This document shows positions 9,259 through 18,104 of a stretch of 64,000 nt of DNA, in pieces; position 1 is the first letter of the stretch, and the number at the start of each line of letters is the position of its first letter. The position numbers and the translations under genes were made by a program. Origin of the DNA: UBA6197 sp047638075 (GTDB taxonomy: Bacteria; Pseudomonadota; Alphaproteobacteria; Rhodobacterales; Rhodobacteraceae). The stretch spans positions 8,928 through 72,927 of the forward strand of contig NZ_JBLJBV010000018.1 in assembly GCF_047638075.1 (NCBI RefSeq), in the 5' to 3' direction. The notes beneath the pieces were generated by a model that saw nothing but the letters and a program-made list of their open reading frames with translations, searched no databases and was not told the origin of the DNA.

Positions 9259-10865
9259 GCGATATCGAAGAAATCCACATGCAGGTGATGTGGAACCGTC
9301 TGATCTCGGTCGTTGAGGAACAGGCGTTGACCCTTCTGCGCACGGCGTTTTCCACCTCGGTACGCGAGGCGGGCGATTTGTCGGCGGGGGTGTTCAACCC
9401 CAAGGGCGAAATGCTGGCGCAGGCCGTGACCGGCACACCGGGCCATGTGAACACCATGGCCGAAGCGGTGCAGAATTTCATGGATGAAATCCCGCGCGAC
9501 CAGATGTTTGAGGGCGATACCTACGTCACCAACGACCCCTGGCTTGGCACCGGGCACCTGCATGACATCACCATGGTTTCCCCCTCGTTCCTGAATGGCG
9601 AGCTGGTGGCGTTTTTCGCCTGCACCGCGCATGTCGTTGATGTCGGCGGGCGCGGCTTTGGCGCGGATGCCAAATCGGTTTATGAAGAGGGGATTCAGAT
9701 TCCGATCATGAAGTTCGCTGAAAAAGGCGACGTGAACCGGCATCTGGTCAAGATCCTCAGTTCCAACGTGCGCGAACCCAATCAGGTTGTGGGCGATTTC
9801 TATTCGCTGGCGGCCTGTAATGAGGTGGGGCACCGCCGTCTGGTTGCGCTGATGACCGAAGTTGGCCTTGCCTCGCTGGATAACCTTAGCGATTTCATCT
9901 TTTCGCGCACCCATACCGCCATGCTGGAACGTATCCGCGCCCTGCCGCGCGGTAGCTGGTCCAACACGCTGATGACCGATGGCTATGACGCGCCGGTAAA
10001 GCTGGCGGTGAAAATCACCATCGCGGAAGACACCGTCAACGCCGATTTCACCGGCACCGACGCGATGAGCAATTGGGGCATCAATGTGCCCATCATCTAT
10101 TCCAAGGCCTACGCAAGCTATGCGCTGAAATGCGTGGTGGCGCCTGACGTGCCCAACAATGCGGCCTCTTTGGCCCTGTTCACCGTTTCCTCCCCGACCA
10201 ATATCCTGAACGCGGCCCGCCCTGCACCCGTGGCACTTCGGCATGTGATCGGCCATATGGTACCCGACCTTGTGCTGGGGGCGGTGGCGCAGGCGCTTCC
10301 TGAAACCATTCTTGCCGAAGGGGCGGCGGCGCTCTGGAACATCCATATCTCAGTGCGCCCCAGCGCCGGAAAGGATGGGCGCCGCGCCGAAGTGCTGATG
10401 TTCAATTCGGGCGGAATGGGCGCGCGGCCTACGCTTGACGGGCTCTCGGCAACGGCTTTCCCCTCGGGCGTGCATACCATGCCGGTCGAGGCGACCGAAC
10501 AGACCGGCCCGATCGTGATCTGGCGCAAGGAGCTGCGCCCCGATTCCGGTGGAGACGGCGAATATCGCGGCGGTCTGGGCCAGATCATGGAAATTGCCCC
10601 GCAAGAGGGCCACGAGTTTGACTTTTCCGCCATGTTCGACCGGATAAACCATGCGCCGCGCGGGCGTAACGGTGGCAAAGACGGCGTGGTTGGCGCGGTG
10701 CATCTGGACGATGGCACCAAAATGCGCCCCAAAGGCTGGCAACATGTGCCCGAAGGCCGCAGACTGGTTCTGGAATTGCCCGGCGGCGGCGGCTATGGCG
10801 ACCCAAAGCGGCGCAGCCCCGAGGCGCGTGCCGAAGATCGTTCCAAAGGATATGTAACGGAGTAA
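9255..10865 (+). CDS. hyuB: Hydantoinase/oxoprolinase subunit B family protein
   Basis: 536-residue HyuB partner of the preceding HyuA. Family features seen are the N-terminal MQVMWNRLISVVEEQALTL block, FSTSVREAGDLSAGVFNPKG, the NDPWLGTGHLHDITMVSP motif and a GGGGYGDP C-terminus. It is translated by ATGA overlap with hyuA, so the two are made together. The pair probably forms a cytoplasmic heteromeric ATP-dependent amidohydrolase. A carboxylase assignment is less likely because no acetone-carboxylase gamma-type gene follows. Confidence 0.88.
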   Translation: MSDIEEIHMQVMWNRLISVVEEQALTLLRTAFSTSVREAGDLSAGVFNPKGEMLAQAVTGTPGHVNTMAEAVQNFMDEIPRDQMFEGDTYVTNDPWLGTGHLHDITMVSPSFLNGELVAFFACTAHVVDVGGRGFGADAKSVYEEGIQIPIMKFAEKGDVNRHLVKILSSNVREPNQVVGDFYSLAACNEVGHRRLVALMTEVGLASLDNLSDFIFSRTHTAMLERIRALPRGSWSNTLMTDGYDAPVKLAVKITIAEDTVNADFTGTDAMSNWGINVPIIYSKAYASYALKCVVAPDVPNNAASLALFTVSSPTNILNAARPAPVALRHVIGHMVPDLVLGAVAQALPETILAEGAAALWNIHISVRPSAGKDGRRAEVLMFNSGGMGARPTLDGLSATAFPSGVHTMPVEATEQTGPIVIWRKELRPDSGGDGEYRGGLGQIMEIAPQEGHEFDFSAMFDRINHAPRGRNGGKDGVVGAVHLDDGTKMRPKGWQHVPEGRRLVLELPGGGGYGDPKRRSPEARAEDRSKGYVTE

Positions 10866-10869
10866 TGCG

Positions 10870-12072
10870 ATGACCTATATTGCCTCGCGTCTGTCGATCG
10901 TGAAACCCTCGGCCTCGATGGCGGTTTCTCAGGCCGCCAAGGCGCTGCGCGCGCGCGGGGTCGATGTGATCGACCTTGGCCTTGGCGAGCCCGATTTCCC
11001 GACCCCCGCCCATATCATCGAGGCGGCCCATGCCGCCGCGAAAGCGGGCGAAACGCTGTACACCGCCGCCACCGGCACACCGGCGCTACGCGAAGCCGTG
11101 GCCAGCAAGTTCCGGCGCGAAAACGGGCTGGATTACACCGCCGATGACATCATCGTGGCCAATGGCGCCAAGCAGATCATCTTCAACGCGCTGATGGCCA
11201 CGCTAGAGCCGGGCGATGAGGTGATCCTGCCCGCGCCCTATTTCGTGTCTTATCCCGAAATGGTCAAACTGCTGGGCGGCACCCCGGTTATCGCGGAATG
11301 TCCCGGTGACGCCGGGTTCCGGCTGACCCCAGAGGTGCTGGAAGCCGCCATTACGCCCCGCAGCAAATGGCTGTTCCTCAACATGCCCGGAAACCCTTCG
11401 GGCGCAGTCTATTCCGAGGATGAGCTAAAGGCCCTGGGCACGGTTTTGGCGAAACATCCGCAGGTGTTGATCCTGTCGGACGAGATCTATGAACATATCC
11501 TGTTTGACGGGCGCAGCTTTTTGTCCTTTGGCAAGGCCTGCCCGGAATTGCGCGACCGCACCCTGATCGTGAACGGGGTTGCCAAGGCCTATGCGATGAC
11601 CGGTTGGCGCGTGGGTTATGCGGCGGGGCCGCAGCCGCTGATCAAGGCGATGGCAACCGTGCAAAGCCAGTCCGTTACCTCGGTCTGTGCAATCGCGCAG
11701 GCGGCTGCCGTGGCGGCGCTGAACGGCCCGCAAGACATGGTGGCCGAATTCCGCGCGGCGTTTGAACGGCGGCGCAATCTGGTGGTCGACGGCCTTGCCG
11801 GGATGAACGGAGTGACCCTATCGCCGCCCGAAGGGGCATTTTACGCCTATATCGGCTGCGCGGGCCTGATCGGGCGCAAGACCCCGAAAGGCGTGGTCCT
11901 GAACGACGATGCCGCCGTCGCCACCTACCTCTTGGAGGAGGGGCGCGTGGCCGCCGTGCCGGGCGCGGCCTATGGCCTGTCGCCCTATTTCCGCATTTCG
12001 ACCGCAACCGCCGATGCCGTGCTGACCGAGGCGATTGCCCGGATCAAAGCCGCCATTTCGGAACTGGAGTAA
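10870..12072 (+). CDS. Class I/II pyridoxal-phosphate aminotransferase (aspartate aminotransferase-like)
   Basis: 400-residue fold-type I aminotransferase of the AspC/AAT-I gamma group. GLGEPDFPTP at the N-terminus, NMPGNPSGAV, the SDEIYEHILFDG cofactor segment and the PLP lysine K239 in GVAKAYAMTGWRVG are all intact. It starts 4 bases after hyuB, so it belongs to that operon. Within the cluster it would remove the amino group of the amino acid released by HyuAB or imported by Aap, giving a 2-oxo acid for the ThDP enzyme; that order is inferred. Confidence 0.85.
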   Translation: MTYIASRLSIVKPSASMAVSQAAKALRARGVDVIDLGLGEPDFPTPAHIIEAAHAAAKAGETLYTAATGTPALREAVASKFRRENGLDYTADDIIVANGAKQIIFNALMATLEPGDEVILPAPYFVSYPEMVKLLGGTPVIAECPGDAGFRLTPEVLEAAITPRSKWLFLNMPGNPSGAVYSEDELKALGTVLAKHPQVLILSDEIYEHILFDGRSFLSFGKACPELRDRTLIVNGVAKAYAMTGWRVGYAAGPQPLIKAMATVQSQSVTSVCAIAQAAAVAALNGPQDMVAEFRAAFERRRNLVVDGLAGMNGVTLSPPEGAFYAYIGCAGLIGRKTPKGVVLNDDAAVATYLLEEGRVAAVPGAAYGLSPYFRISTATADAVLTEAIARIKAAISELE

Positions 12073-12075
12073 GCC

Positions 12076-12879
12076 ATGCCGCAATATGAACGCATCCTGA
12101 TTACCGGCGCGAATGGCCGCCTTGGGTCCATCCTGCGCAAGGGGCTGGCGCCGATGGCCAAGGTGATCCGGCTGGGCGCCCGGGCGCCGTTTGACGATCT
12201 GGCGCCGAACGAAGAACAGGCCGTGTTCGATCTGTCGGACATGGAGGCAACGATTGCCGCGACGAAAGATTGCGACGCGATCATCCATTTCGGCGGCGCG
12301 CCGATGGAAAGCCCGTGGCAGGACATTCTTGACAGCAATATTCGCGGCTCTTACCACATCTATGAAGGCGCGCGGAAACACGGCGTCAAACGGGTGATCT
12401 ACGCCTCATCCGTGCATGCGATCGGCTATCATGAGATTGAAGCGCATATTAGCGTTGACGCGCCGGTGCGGCCGGACAGTCTTTACGGTGTCTCAAAGAA
12501 CTTTGTCGAAAGCCTGAGCCGGCTTTACTGGGACAAATTCGGGATCGAGTCTGCCTGTCTGCGGATTTTTTCGTCGTTCCCGGAACCGGCAGACCGGCGG
12601 ATGCTGTGGTCTTACCTGTCGTTCGACGATTGCCTGCGGCTGGTCGAGGCGTCGCTGACCGCGCCGCGCATCGGCCATACGCTAAGTTTTGGCATTTCGG
12701 ACAACAAGGTGAAGACCGTGGACAATACCGGCGCGGCACATCTGGGTTTTCACCCGCAAGACACGTCCGAGCCGTTCCGCGCCAAGGTCGAGGCCAGCAC
12801 CCCGGTTCCCGACCCGAAAGCGGCATCCGTGCGCTATCTTGGCGGGTGGTTTTGCGAACTGGGCCACCCAGACGACTGA
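12076..12879 (+). CDS. NAD-dependent epimerase/dehydratase family protein, uronate dehydrogenase-like
   Basis: 267-residue extended short-chain dehydrogenase. The nucleotide motif ITGANGRLGS is at the N-terminus and the catalytic Y137-x3-K141 pair lies in LYGVSKNF. The SSFPEPADRRMLWSYLS stretch closely resembles uronate dehydrogenases, which oxidise glucuronate or galacturonate to lactones. No other hexuronate gene is near, so the actual substrate may differ. It begins 3 bases after the aminotransferase and ends the tightly packed operon; a 205-base gap follows. Confidence 0.72.
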   Translation: MPQYERILITGANGRLGSILRKGLAPMAKVIRLGARAPFDDLAPNEEQAVFDLSDMEATIAATKDCDAIIHFGGAPMESPWQDILDSNIRGSYHIYEGARKHGVKRVIYASSVHAIGYHEIEAHISVDAPVRPDSLYGVSKNFVESLSRLYWDKFGIESACLRIFSSFPEPADRRMLWSYLSFDDCLRLVEASLTAPRIGHTLSFGISDNKVKTVDNTGAAHLGFHPQDTSEPFRAKVEASTPVPDPKAASVRYLGGWFCELGHPDD

Positions 12880-12931
12880 CCAATCGCGCCAAATCAGGCG
12901 GGCGGCGGCACTCAAAGGTCCGGGCACCTAA

Positions 12932-12948
12932 GCCCCTTGACCTGGGGC
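12932..12948 (+). terminator. Short GC hairpin downstream of the SDR gene
   Basis: A 5-bp stem GCCCC/GGGGC with a 7-base loop lies 52 bases after the SDR stop. There is no T-tract, so termination here is only possible. The rest of the 205-base gap before iolC shows no gene. Confidence 0.25.
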
Positions 12949-13084
12949 ATGGCCAAATTCATCCTGCGGCGGCCCGGCCTTGCGCGAAAGCAGGGCGCGC
13001 GTCACTAAGGGTATGAAAGCGGATAGCCCGATGACCGGGGCCGGGCCGGGCGCCGCCGCCGCCGCGATGAAAAGGATCAGTGCC

Positions 13085-14998
13085 ATGAAAACCCTTGATG
13101 TGATCACAATGGGCCGCGCGGGCGTCGATTTCTACGGCACGCAGGTCGGTGGCAGGCTTGAGGATATGGGCACGTTCGACAAATATATCGGCGGCTCGCC
13201 CACCAATATGGCCTGCGGCACGGCACGGCTTGGGCTGAAATCGGCCCTGCTAAGCCGCGTCGGCAACGAGCATATGGGCCGCTTCATCCGCGAGGAGCTG
13301 ATCCGCCACGGGGTCAACGTTGAGGGGGTCAAGACCGATCCCGACCGGCTGACCGCGCTGGTCATACTAGGCATCCGCGATCAGGAACAGTTCCCGCTGA
13401 TCTTCTACCGCGAGAATTGCGCCGACATGGCGCTTTGCGCCGATGACGTCGAGGCGGCGTTTATCGGCTCGGCAAGGTCGGTGGTGGCCACCGGCACGCA
13501 CCTTAGTCACCCAACGCCGCGCGCCGCCCTTTTGAAGGCGCTGGAACTGGCAAAGGCGCACGGGGCAAAAACCGCGCTCGACATCGACTATCGCCCCAAT
13601 CTCTGGGGTGTGCTGGGCCACGGCGACGGCGAAAGCCGCTTTGCCGAAAGCGCCGAGGTAACCGCCAGCCTGCAAGAAACGCTGCATCATTTCGACCTGA
13701 TCGTCGGAACCGAGGAAGAGTTTCACATTGCCGGCGGCACCACCGATACGGTCGCGGCGCTGCGCGCTGTGCGTGCGATTAGCGGCGCCACCCTGGTCTG
13801 CAAGCGCGGGCCGATGGGGGCCACAGCCTTTGACGGGCCTATCCCCGACAGCTTGGACGGCGGCCAGACCGGCCCCGGTTTTGGGGTCGAGGTCTTTAAT
13901 GTGCTGGGGGCCGGCGATGGCTTCATGTCGGGGTTGCTGAAAGGCTGGCTGGATGGCGAGGATTGGCCGACCGCCCTGAAATACGCCAATGCCTGCGGTG
14001 CCTTTGCGGTCAGCCGCCACGGCTGCACCCCGGCCTATCCTTCCTGGGACGAATTGCAGTTCTTCCTTAAACGCGGGATCGTTCGCGCGGATCTGCGCAA
14101 CGACGCAGAGCTGGAGCAGGTGCATTGGGCCACCACCCGCCGCTTTGGGATTGGCGGCGATCGGGACTGCGTGCGGACCTTTGCCTTTGACCACCGCTTG
14201 CAGCTAGAGCAGATGGAGGGCTATTCGCTTGAAAAAGGTGGCGCATTCAAGAAGCTGTGCCTGAAGGCCGCGCTGAAGGTGCAGGATGGCAAACCCGGCT
14301 TTGGCATCCTGTGCGACGACCGGATCGGGCGATCTGCCCTGCACGCGGCAAGCGGCAGCGGTCTGTGGATCGGGCGGCCGACGGAACTGCCCGGTTCACG
14401 CCCCATTGAATTTGAACCAGAGCTTGGCGTTGATCTTGGCGGTTTTCGCGCGTGGGCGCGCGAAAATGTGGTCAAGCTGCTGGTGTTTTGCCACCCGGAT
14501 GACGATGCCGCCACCCGCGCGCTGCAAGAAAGGCGGGTCGGGCGGCTGTTCACCGCCGCGCGCCGCAACGGGCTGGAATTCCTGCTGGAAATGATCCCGT
14601 CCAAGGTCGGGCCGGTGAGCGACGACACGACAGCGACCCTTATCCAGCAGTTCTATGATGCGGGCGTCTACCCCGATTGGTGGAAGCTGGAGCCCTTCAA
14701 GACCGATGCCGCCTGGGCGCATGCGGTCGCGGCGATCGAACGCAACGACCCGCGCACAAGGGGCATCGTTGTGCTGGGCCTTGATGCGCCGGAACAGGAT
14801 CTTGCGGCCAGTTTTGCGCTGGCGGCGAAACAGCCGCTGGTCAAGGGCTTTGCCGTGGGGCGAACGATCTTTGGCGATGCGGCGCGCGGCTGGCTGATGG
14901 GCGAAATCAGCGACACGCAGGCGGTGGACCAGATGGCCGAACGCTACGCCCGCCTTTGCACTATCTGGGATAAGGCGCGGGCCGCAGCAGCGGGATGA
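13085..14998 (+). CDS. iolC: Bifunctional 5-dehydro-2-deoxygluconokinase / DUF2090 (aldolase-like) protein IolC
   Basis: 637-residue fusion. Residues about 1-310 are a PfkB sugar kinase (GRAGVDFYG start, GGSPTNMACGTARLG, and the anion-hole/catalytic region NVLGAGDGFMSG). The remainder is a DUF2090 domain related to 2-deoxy-5-keto-6-phosphogluconate aldolase, starting near TFAFDHRLQLEQMEG. Such fusions act in myo-inositol breakdown, phosphorylating and then cleaving 5-dehydro-2-deoxygluconate. No other iol gene is visible. The ATG at 13085 follows an AAGGATCAG ribosome site; upstream in-frame ATGs give a non-family leader. Confidence 0.9.
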   Translation: MKTLDVITMGRAGVDFYGTQVGGRLEDMGTFDKYIGGSPTNMACGTARLGLKSALLSRVGNEHMGRFIREELIRHGVNVEGVKTDPDRLTALVILGIRDQEQFPLIFYRENCADMALCADDVEAAFIGSARSVVATGTHLSHPTPRAALLKALELAKAHGAKTALDIDYRPNLWGVLGHGDGESRFAESAEVTASLQETLHHFDLIVGTEEEFHIAGGTTDTVAALRAVRAISGATLVCKRGPMGATAFDGPIPDSLDGGQTGPGFGVEVFNVLGAGDGFMSGLLKGWLDGEDWPTALKYANACGAFAVSRHGCTPAYPSWDELQFFLKRGIVRADLRNDAELEQVHWATTRRFGIGGDRDCVRTFAFDHRLQLEQMEGYSLEKGGAFKKLCLKAALKVQDGKPGFGILCDDRIGRSALHAASGSGLWIGRPTELPGSRPIEFEPELGVDLGGFRAWARENVVKLLVFCHPDDDAATRALQERRVGRLFTAARRNGLEFLLEMIPSKVGPVSDDTTATLIQQFYDAGVYPDWWKLEPFKTDAAWAHAVAAIERNDPRTRGIVVLGLDAPEQDLAASFALAAKQPLVKGFAVGRTIFGDAARGWLMGEISDTQAVDQMAERYARLCTIWDKARAAAAG

Positions 14999-15027
14999 AA
15001 TGGCATCATACTGCACCGGGGTGTGGG

Positions 15028-15061
15028 CGCCGTCCCCTGCCGGCGGATCAACGGCGTTTTT
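15028..15061 (+). terminator. Probable Rho-independent terminator after iolC
   Basis: Arms CGCCGT and ACGGCG enclose 17 bases and are followed directly by TTTTT, 30 bases beyond the iolC stop. It separates iolC from the convergent GntR gene. Confidence 0.55.
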
Positions 15062-15118
15062 GACGGGCTGAAAATTCTCAGGCTGACCGCCGGTCGGCGT
15101 TGCCGCTGTTTTGCCGGT

Positions 15119-15826
15119 TCAACGTGATAATTGTTCTGCAAGCGTCAGATCCCGGGGCCCGACACGCTGAAAGTCCAGCCCCTGTTCAAGGTGGCGCAGA
15201 TGTTCGTCGATCAGGTTGACCAGGCGTTCACTGTTTCGGGCCTCGATCTGATCGACGATGGCGGCATGTTCGTCTTCGGCGCAGTTGGAGGTGCCCGAAG
15301 CGTTGTAAAGGCCCAGGATGAGGGTGGTGCGCAGGGACAGGTCGGCCAGGAACCGTTCAAGCACCCGATTACCGGCGATCTTGGCCAACCGCATGTGAAA
15401 GGCCCGCGACAGGCGCAGCTCTTGCGGCTTGTCGTTTGCAGCACGGGCGCGTGCTTCCTCGATGATGTTGTTGCGCATATACGCAATATCCTCGGCACTT
15501 GCGCGGGCGACGACATTGCGGGCAAGCGTGCGTTCGATGGTGCGGCGCGCCTCAAAGACTTCGCGCGCCTCTTCGGGGGACGGTGTGGCGACATACGCGC
15601 CGCGATTCGGGCGAAGTTCGACCACATGTTGCGCGGCAAGCGCCGTCAATGCGCGGCGCACATTGGCGCGGTTGCATTGGAAAAGGTCGCTCAGTGCCTG
15701 CTCGCCCAATTTGGTGCCAGCCGGAAGCCGCTGTTCGGAAACAGCGGTCAGAATGGATCGCGTGATGGCGTCCTCTGGCGGGCGCATTTCGCTATCTATC
15801 TGATTATTTTCAAAAACACTTGTCAT
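15119..15826 (-). CDS. GntR-family transcriptional regulator (FCD/FadR subfamily)
   Basis: 235-residue cytoplasmic DNA-binding protein. The N-terminal winged helix spans about residues 15-80 (ITRSILTAVSEQRLPAGTKLGEQ, then a CNRANVRRALTALAA recognition helix), followed by an all-helical FCD ligand domain with the metal-type histidine in SRAFHMRLAKIAGN and a second in EHAAIVDQIEARN. It is divergent from the racemase gene, and the region between them holds two TTGTTRACAA sites. It probably represses the racemase-permease pair and itself, with a small carboxylate or ureide as inducer (inferred). Confidence 0.88.
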   Translation of the reverse strand: MTSVFENNQIDSEMRPPEDAITRSILTAVSEQRLPAGTKLGEQALSDLFQCNRANVRRALTALAAQHVVELRPNRGAYVATPSPEEAREVFEARRTIERTLARNVVARASAEDIAYMRNNIIEEARARAANDKPQELRLSRAFHMRLAKIAGNRVLERFLADLSLRTTLILGLYNASGTSNCAEDEHAAIVDQIEARNSERLVNLIDEHLRHLEQGLDFQRVGPRDLTLAEQLSR

Positions 15827-15866
15827 GGCTCAATTCTAGTCGAGACCGAGACCGTCGCGCAATGTC

Positions 15867-15910
15867 TTGTTGACAAAAATATTGATCTGATGAGAAATGT
15901 TTGTTAACAA
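15867..15910. promoter_or_regulatory. Candidate GntR operator pair between the divergent genes
   Basis: TTGTTGACAA at 15867-15876 and the perfect palindrome TTGTTAACAA at 15901-15910 are 34 bp apart start to start. FCD-type GntR proteins bind short TGT...ACA palindromes. The pair sits between the GntR gene and the racemase, where an autoregulated repressor would act. Confidence 0.55.
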
Positions 15911-15936
15911 TTTTTGATGACAAACTGGGAGGCGTT

Positions 15937-16629
15937 ATGCAAATTCTGATCATGAACCCCAATTCGACAGTCTCGATGACAGACAAGATCGTCGCAAGCG
16001 CGCGACAGGTTGCAAGCAACGGGACGACGATAATAGCGGCCACCGGCCAGGATGCGCCTGCCAGCATCCAAGGCCACCACGATGAGGCGATGTCGGTGCC
16101 GGGCCTGTTGGCGCGACTGAAACAGGCCGAAAAGGAAGGTCTGGACGGGGTGGTTGTCGCCTGTTTTGACGATCCTGGCATCGGCGCTTGCCGCGAAGTG
16201 TTCACGGGGCCTGTCCTGGGGATCTGCGAAGCTGCTGTCAAAGCTGCGAGCATGATCGCCACATCATTCTCGGTGGTGACGACGCTGCCGCGGTCTGTTC
16301 CGGTCATTGAACACCTGATCCACGGCTACGGCCTGTCGCACCAATGCCGTCGCGTCCGCTCGGCCGAGATCCCGGTACTGGCCCTTGAGGAGGAGGGGTC
16401 AGGCGCGAAAGAGAAGGTGCGCGATGAGATCCTGAAGGCAGTGCGCGAGGATCGCTGCGAGGCGGTCGTGCTGGGCTGTGCGGGCATGGCCGATCTGACC
16501 GAATGGCTGACCAAAGAGACCGGCGTGCCGGTCATCGACGGTGTGACCGTAGCAACACGAATGATCGAGGCGCTGATCGGCTGCGGGCTCAAGACCAGCA
16601 AGATAGGGGCCTACGCCACCCCGATCTGA
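15937..16629 (+). CDS. Aspartate/glutamate racemase superfamily protein (hydantoin/allantoin racemase type)
   Basis: 230-residue cofactor-independent racemase. The two catalytic cysteines are C76 in VVACFDDPG and C181 in VLGCAGM, and the N-terminal ILIMNPNST motif is typical of hydantoin and allantoin racemases. It would interconvert enantiomers of a 5-substituted hydantoin or of allantoin. The ATG at 15937 follows GGGAGG; an upstream in-frame start would run through the operator region. The next gene, 28 bases on, is an NCS1 permease, supporting import and racemisation of a ureide-like compound. No stereospecific hydrolase is adjacent except the distant HyuAB. Confidence 0.82.
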   Translation: MQILIMNPNSTVSMTDKIVASARQVASNGTTIIAATGQDAPASIQGHHDEAMSVPGLLARLKQAEKEGLDGVVVACFDDPGIGACREVFTGPVLGICEAAVKAASMIATSFSVVTTLPRSVPVIEHLIHGYGLSHQCRRVRSAEIPVLALEEEGSGAKEKVRDEILKAVREDRCEAVVLGCAGMADLTEWLTKETGVPVIDGVTVATRMIEALIGCGLKTSKIGAYATPI

Positions 16630-16657
16630 GCATAATTTTGAAGGAGGAGGACAAAAT

Positions 16658-18013
16658 ATGACGGTGACAACGCAAATGGAGGCGCCTCGTGTAGAGGCGA
16701 TCGACCACAAGGCAATTGGCGAGGAAAGCCTGGCACCCCAGAATACACGGATCATGGGCCCGGTATCCTATCTTTTTGCCTGGCTGGGCGGGTGCGTGTC
16801 GATTGGAACGTTTACGGTCGGTTCGGGCCTTGTGGGCACGCTGAACCTGCTTCAGACCTTTCTGGCCATCGCAATCGGCTGCACCGTGATCGGGGTTGCG
16901 CTGATGATCAACGGGCAGGCCGGGCACAAATACGGAATCCCGTTCATGGTTCAGGCGCGGTCGGCCTTTGGGTTTACCGGAACCCGCATTCCGGCGTTGG
17001 TCCGTTCGGTTCCGGCGATTGTCTGGTTCGGATTTCAAAGCTGGATTGGCGCGGGCGCCCTGAACCTCGTGTCAGATACGCTGTTCGATTATTCCAACAT
17101 CTGGCTCTTCTTCATCGGCTTTCAGTTCCTGCAAATCGGCCTGTCGGTGTTGGGTTTCCATGGTATCAAATGGCTGGAAAACATCGGGTCGGTCTTCATC
17201 ATCTGTTCGCTGGTTTATATGTTCTTCAGCGTCATCAACAAATACGGCGATGAGATCATGGCCAACCTGGTCAATGTGGAGGGGACCTGGGGCGCGCCGT
17301 TCTGGGGGGCAACCATGCTGTTCCTCGGCATCTACAGCACCATGATGCTGAACGTATCGGACTATTCGCGCGAATTGCGCCATAATGTCGGGCCGATCAA
17401 GCAAGCGATGATCTATGCCAACTCCATCCTGCCGGCCACCCTGTTCATGGGGCTGATCGGATTGATGGTATCGGGGGCCACTGGCGAGGTTGATCCGATC
17501 AAGGTGTTTTCAAGCGCCGTCGACAACAAGCCGCTTTTGGTAACCACGCTGCTGTTCATCGCGTTTGCGCAGGTGACGACCAACATTCTCAACAATGTGG
17601 TTCCCCCTGCCTATGCGCTGATGGATGTGTTCAACCTCAAGTTCAAAACGTCTGCCGTGCTGGTTGGGCTTCTCGCCTTTGCGACATTCCCATGGGAACT
17701 GGTGAAGGACGAATCCGCCGCCGGTCTTGGGATCTTCATCCAGACATATTCGGCATTCCTGGGGCCGATATTTGCAATCCTTGTCGTCGACTACTTCATC
17801 TTGCGCAAGCAGACGCTGGATCTGGACAAGCTTTACGATCCAGAGGGCCCTTACAAGGGTGTCAACTGGGCGGCCGTCATTGCCATGGTGTTGGGGGTTA
17901 TTGTCGCGCTGACCTTTTCGGACATCTCCTGGTATGCCAGCTTGATCCCGGCGGGGCTGGCCTATTGGTTGCTGATGCGCTTCCTGCCGGCCGCAAAGCG
18001 ATTTGCAGACTAA
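16658..18013 (+). CDS. NCS1-family nucleobase/hydantoin/allantoin:cation symporter
   Basis: 451-residue inner-membrane symporter with about 12 hydrophobic segments. The family signature lies near the N-terminus (LFAWLGGCVSIGTF) and in the GHKYGIPFMVQARSAFGFTG loop; WFGFQSWIGAGAL matches the substrate-facing helix 3 of Mhp1-like hydantoin transporters. A strong AAGGAGGAGG ribosome site precedes the ATG. It is paired with the racemase, so a hydantoin or allantoin cargo is more likely than cytosine, although cytosine/uracil carriers share this fold. Confidence 0.85.
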   Translation: MTVTTQMEAPRVEAIDHKAIGEESLAPQNTRIMGPVSYLFAWLGGCVSIGTFTVGSGLVGTLNLLQTFLAIAIGCTVIGVALMINGQAGHKYGIPFMVQARSAFGFTGTRIPALVRSVPAIVWFGFQSWIGAGALNLVSDTLFDYSNIWLFFIGFQFLQIGLSVLGFHGIKWLENIGSVFIICSLVYMFFSVINKYGDEIMANLVNVEGTWGAPFWGATMLFLGIYSTMMLNVSDYSRELRHNVGPIKQAMIYANSILPATLFMGLIGLMVSGATGEVDPIKVFSSAVDNKPLLVTTLLFIAFAQVTTNILNNVVPPAYALMDVFNLKFKTSAVLVGLLAFATFPWELVKDESAAGLGIFIQTYSAFLGPIFAILVVDYFILRKQTLDLDKLYDPEGPYKGVNWAAVIAMVLGVIVALTFSDISWYASLIPAGLAYWLLMRFLPAAKRFAD

Positions 18014-18031
18014 GCACCAAAGCAACGGCAA

Positions 18032-18055
18032 GCGCGCGGCAATGGTTCCGCGCGC
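18032..18055. terminator. Hairpin between convergent NCS1 permease and oxyR genes
   Basis: A perfect 8-bp stem (GCGCGCGG/CCGCGCGC) with an 8-base loop lies 19 bases after the permease stop and 50 bases from the oxyR stop. There is no T-run on either side. Its place between convergent genes suggests a terminator that works in both directions. Confidence 0.45.
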
Positions 18056-18104
18056 CTGCGCCAAAACTCTGCGTGACCCGCGTTGGGCTAAAGGGGCGGG
18101 ATAG

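Noticed and set aside
8907..10346. Long open frame on the minus strand opposite hyuA/hyuB
   Set aside because: It is antisense to two intact family proteins, has low-complexity His/Arg/Gly composition and no recognisable motif; high GC content makes such frames common.
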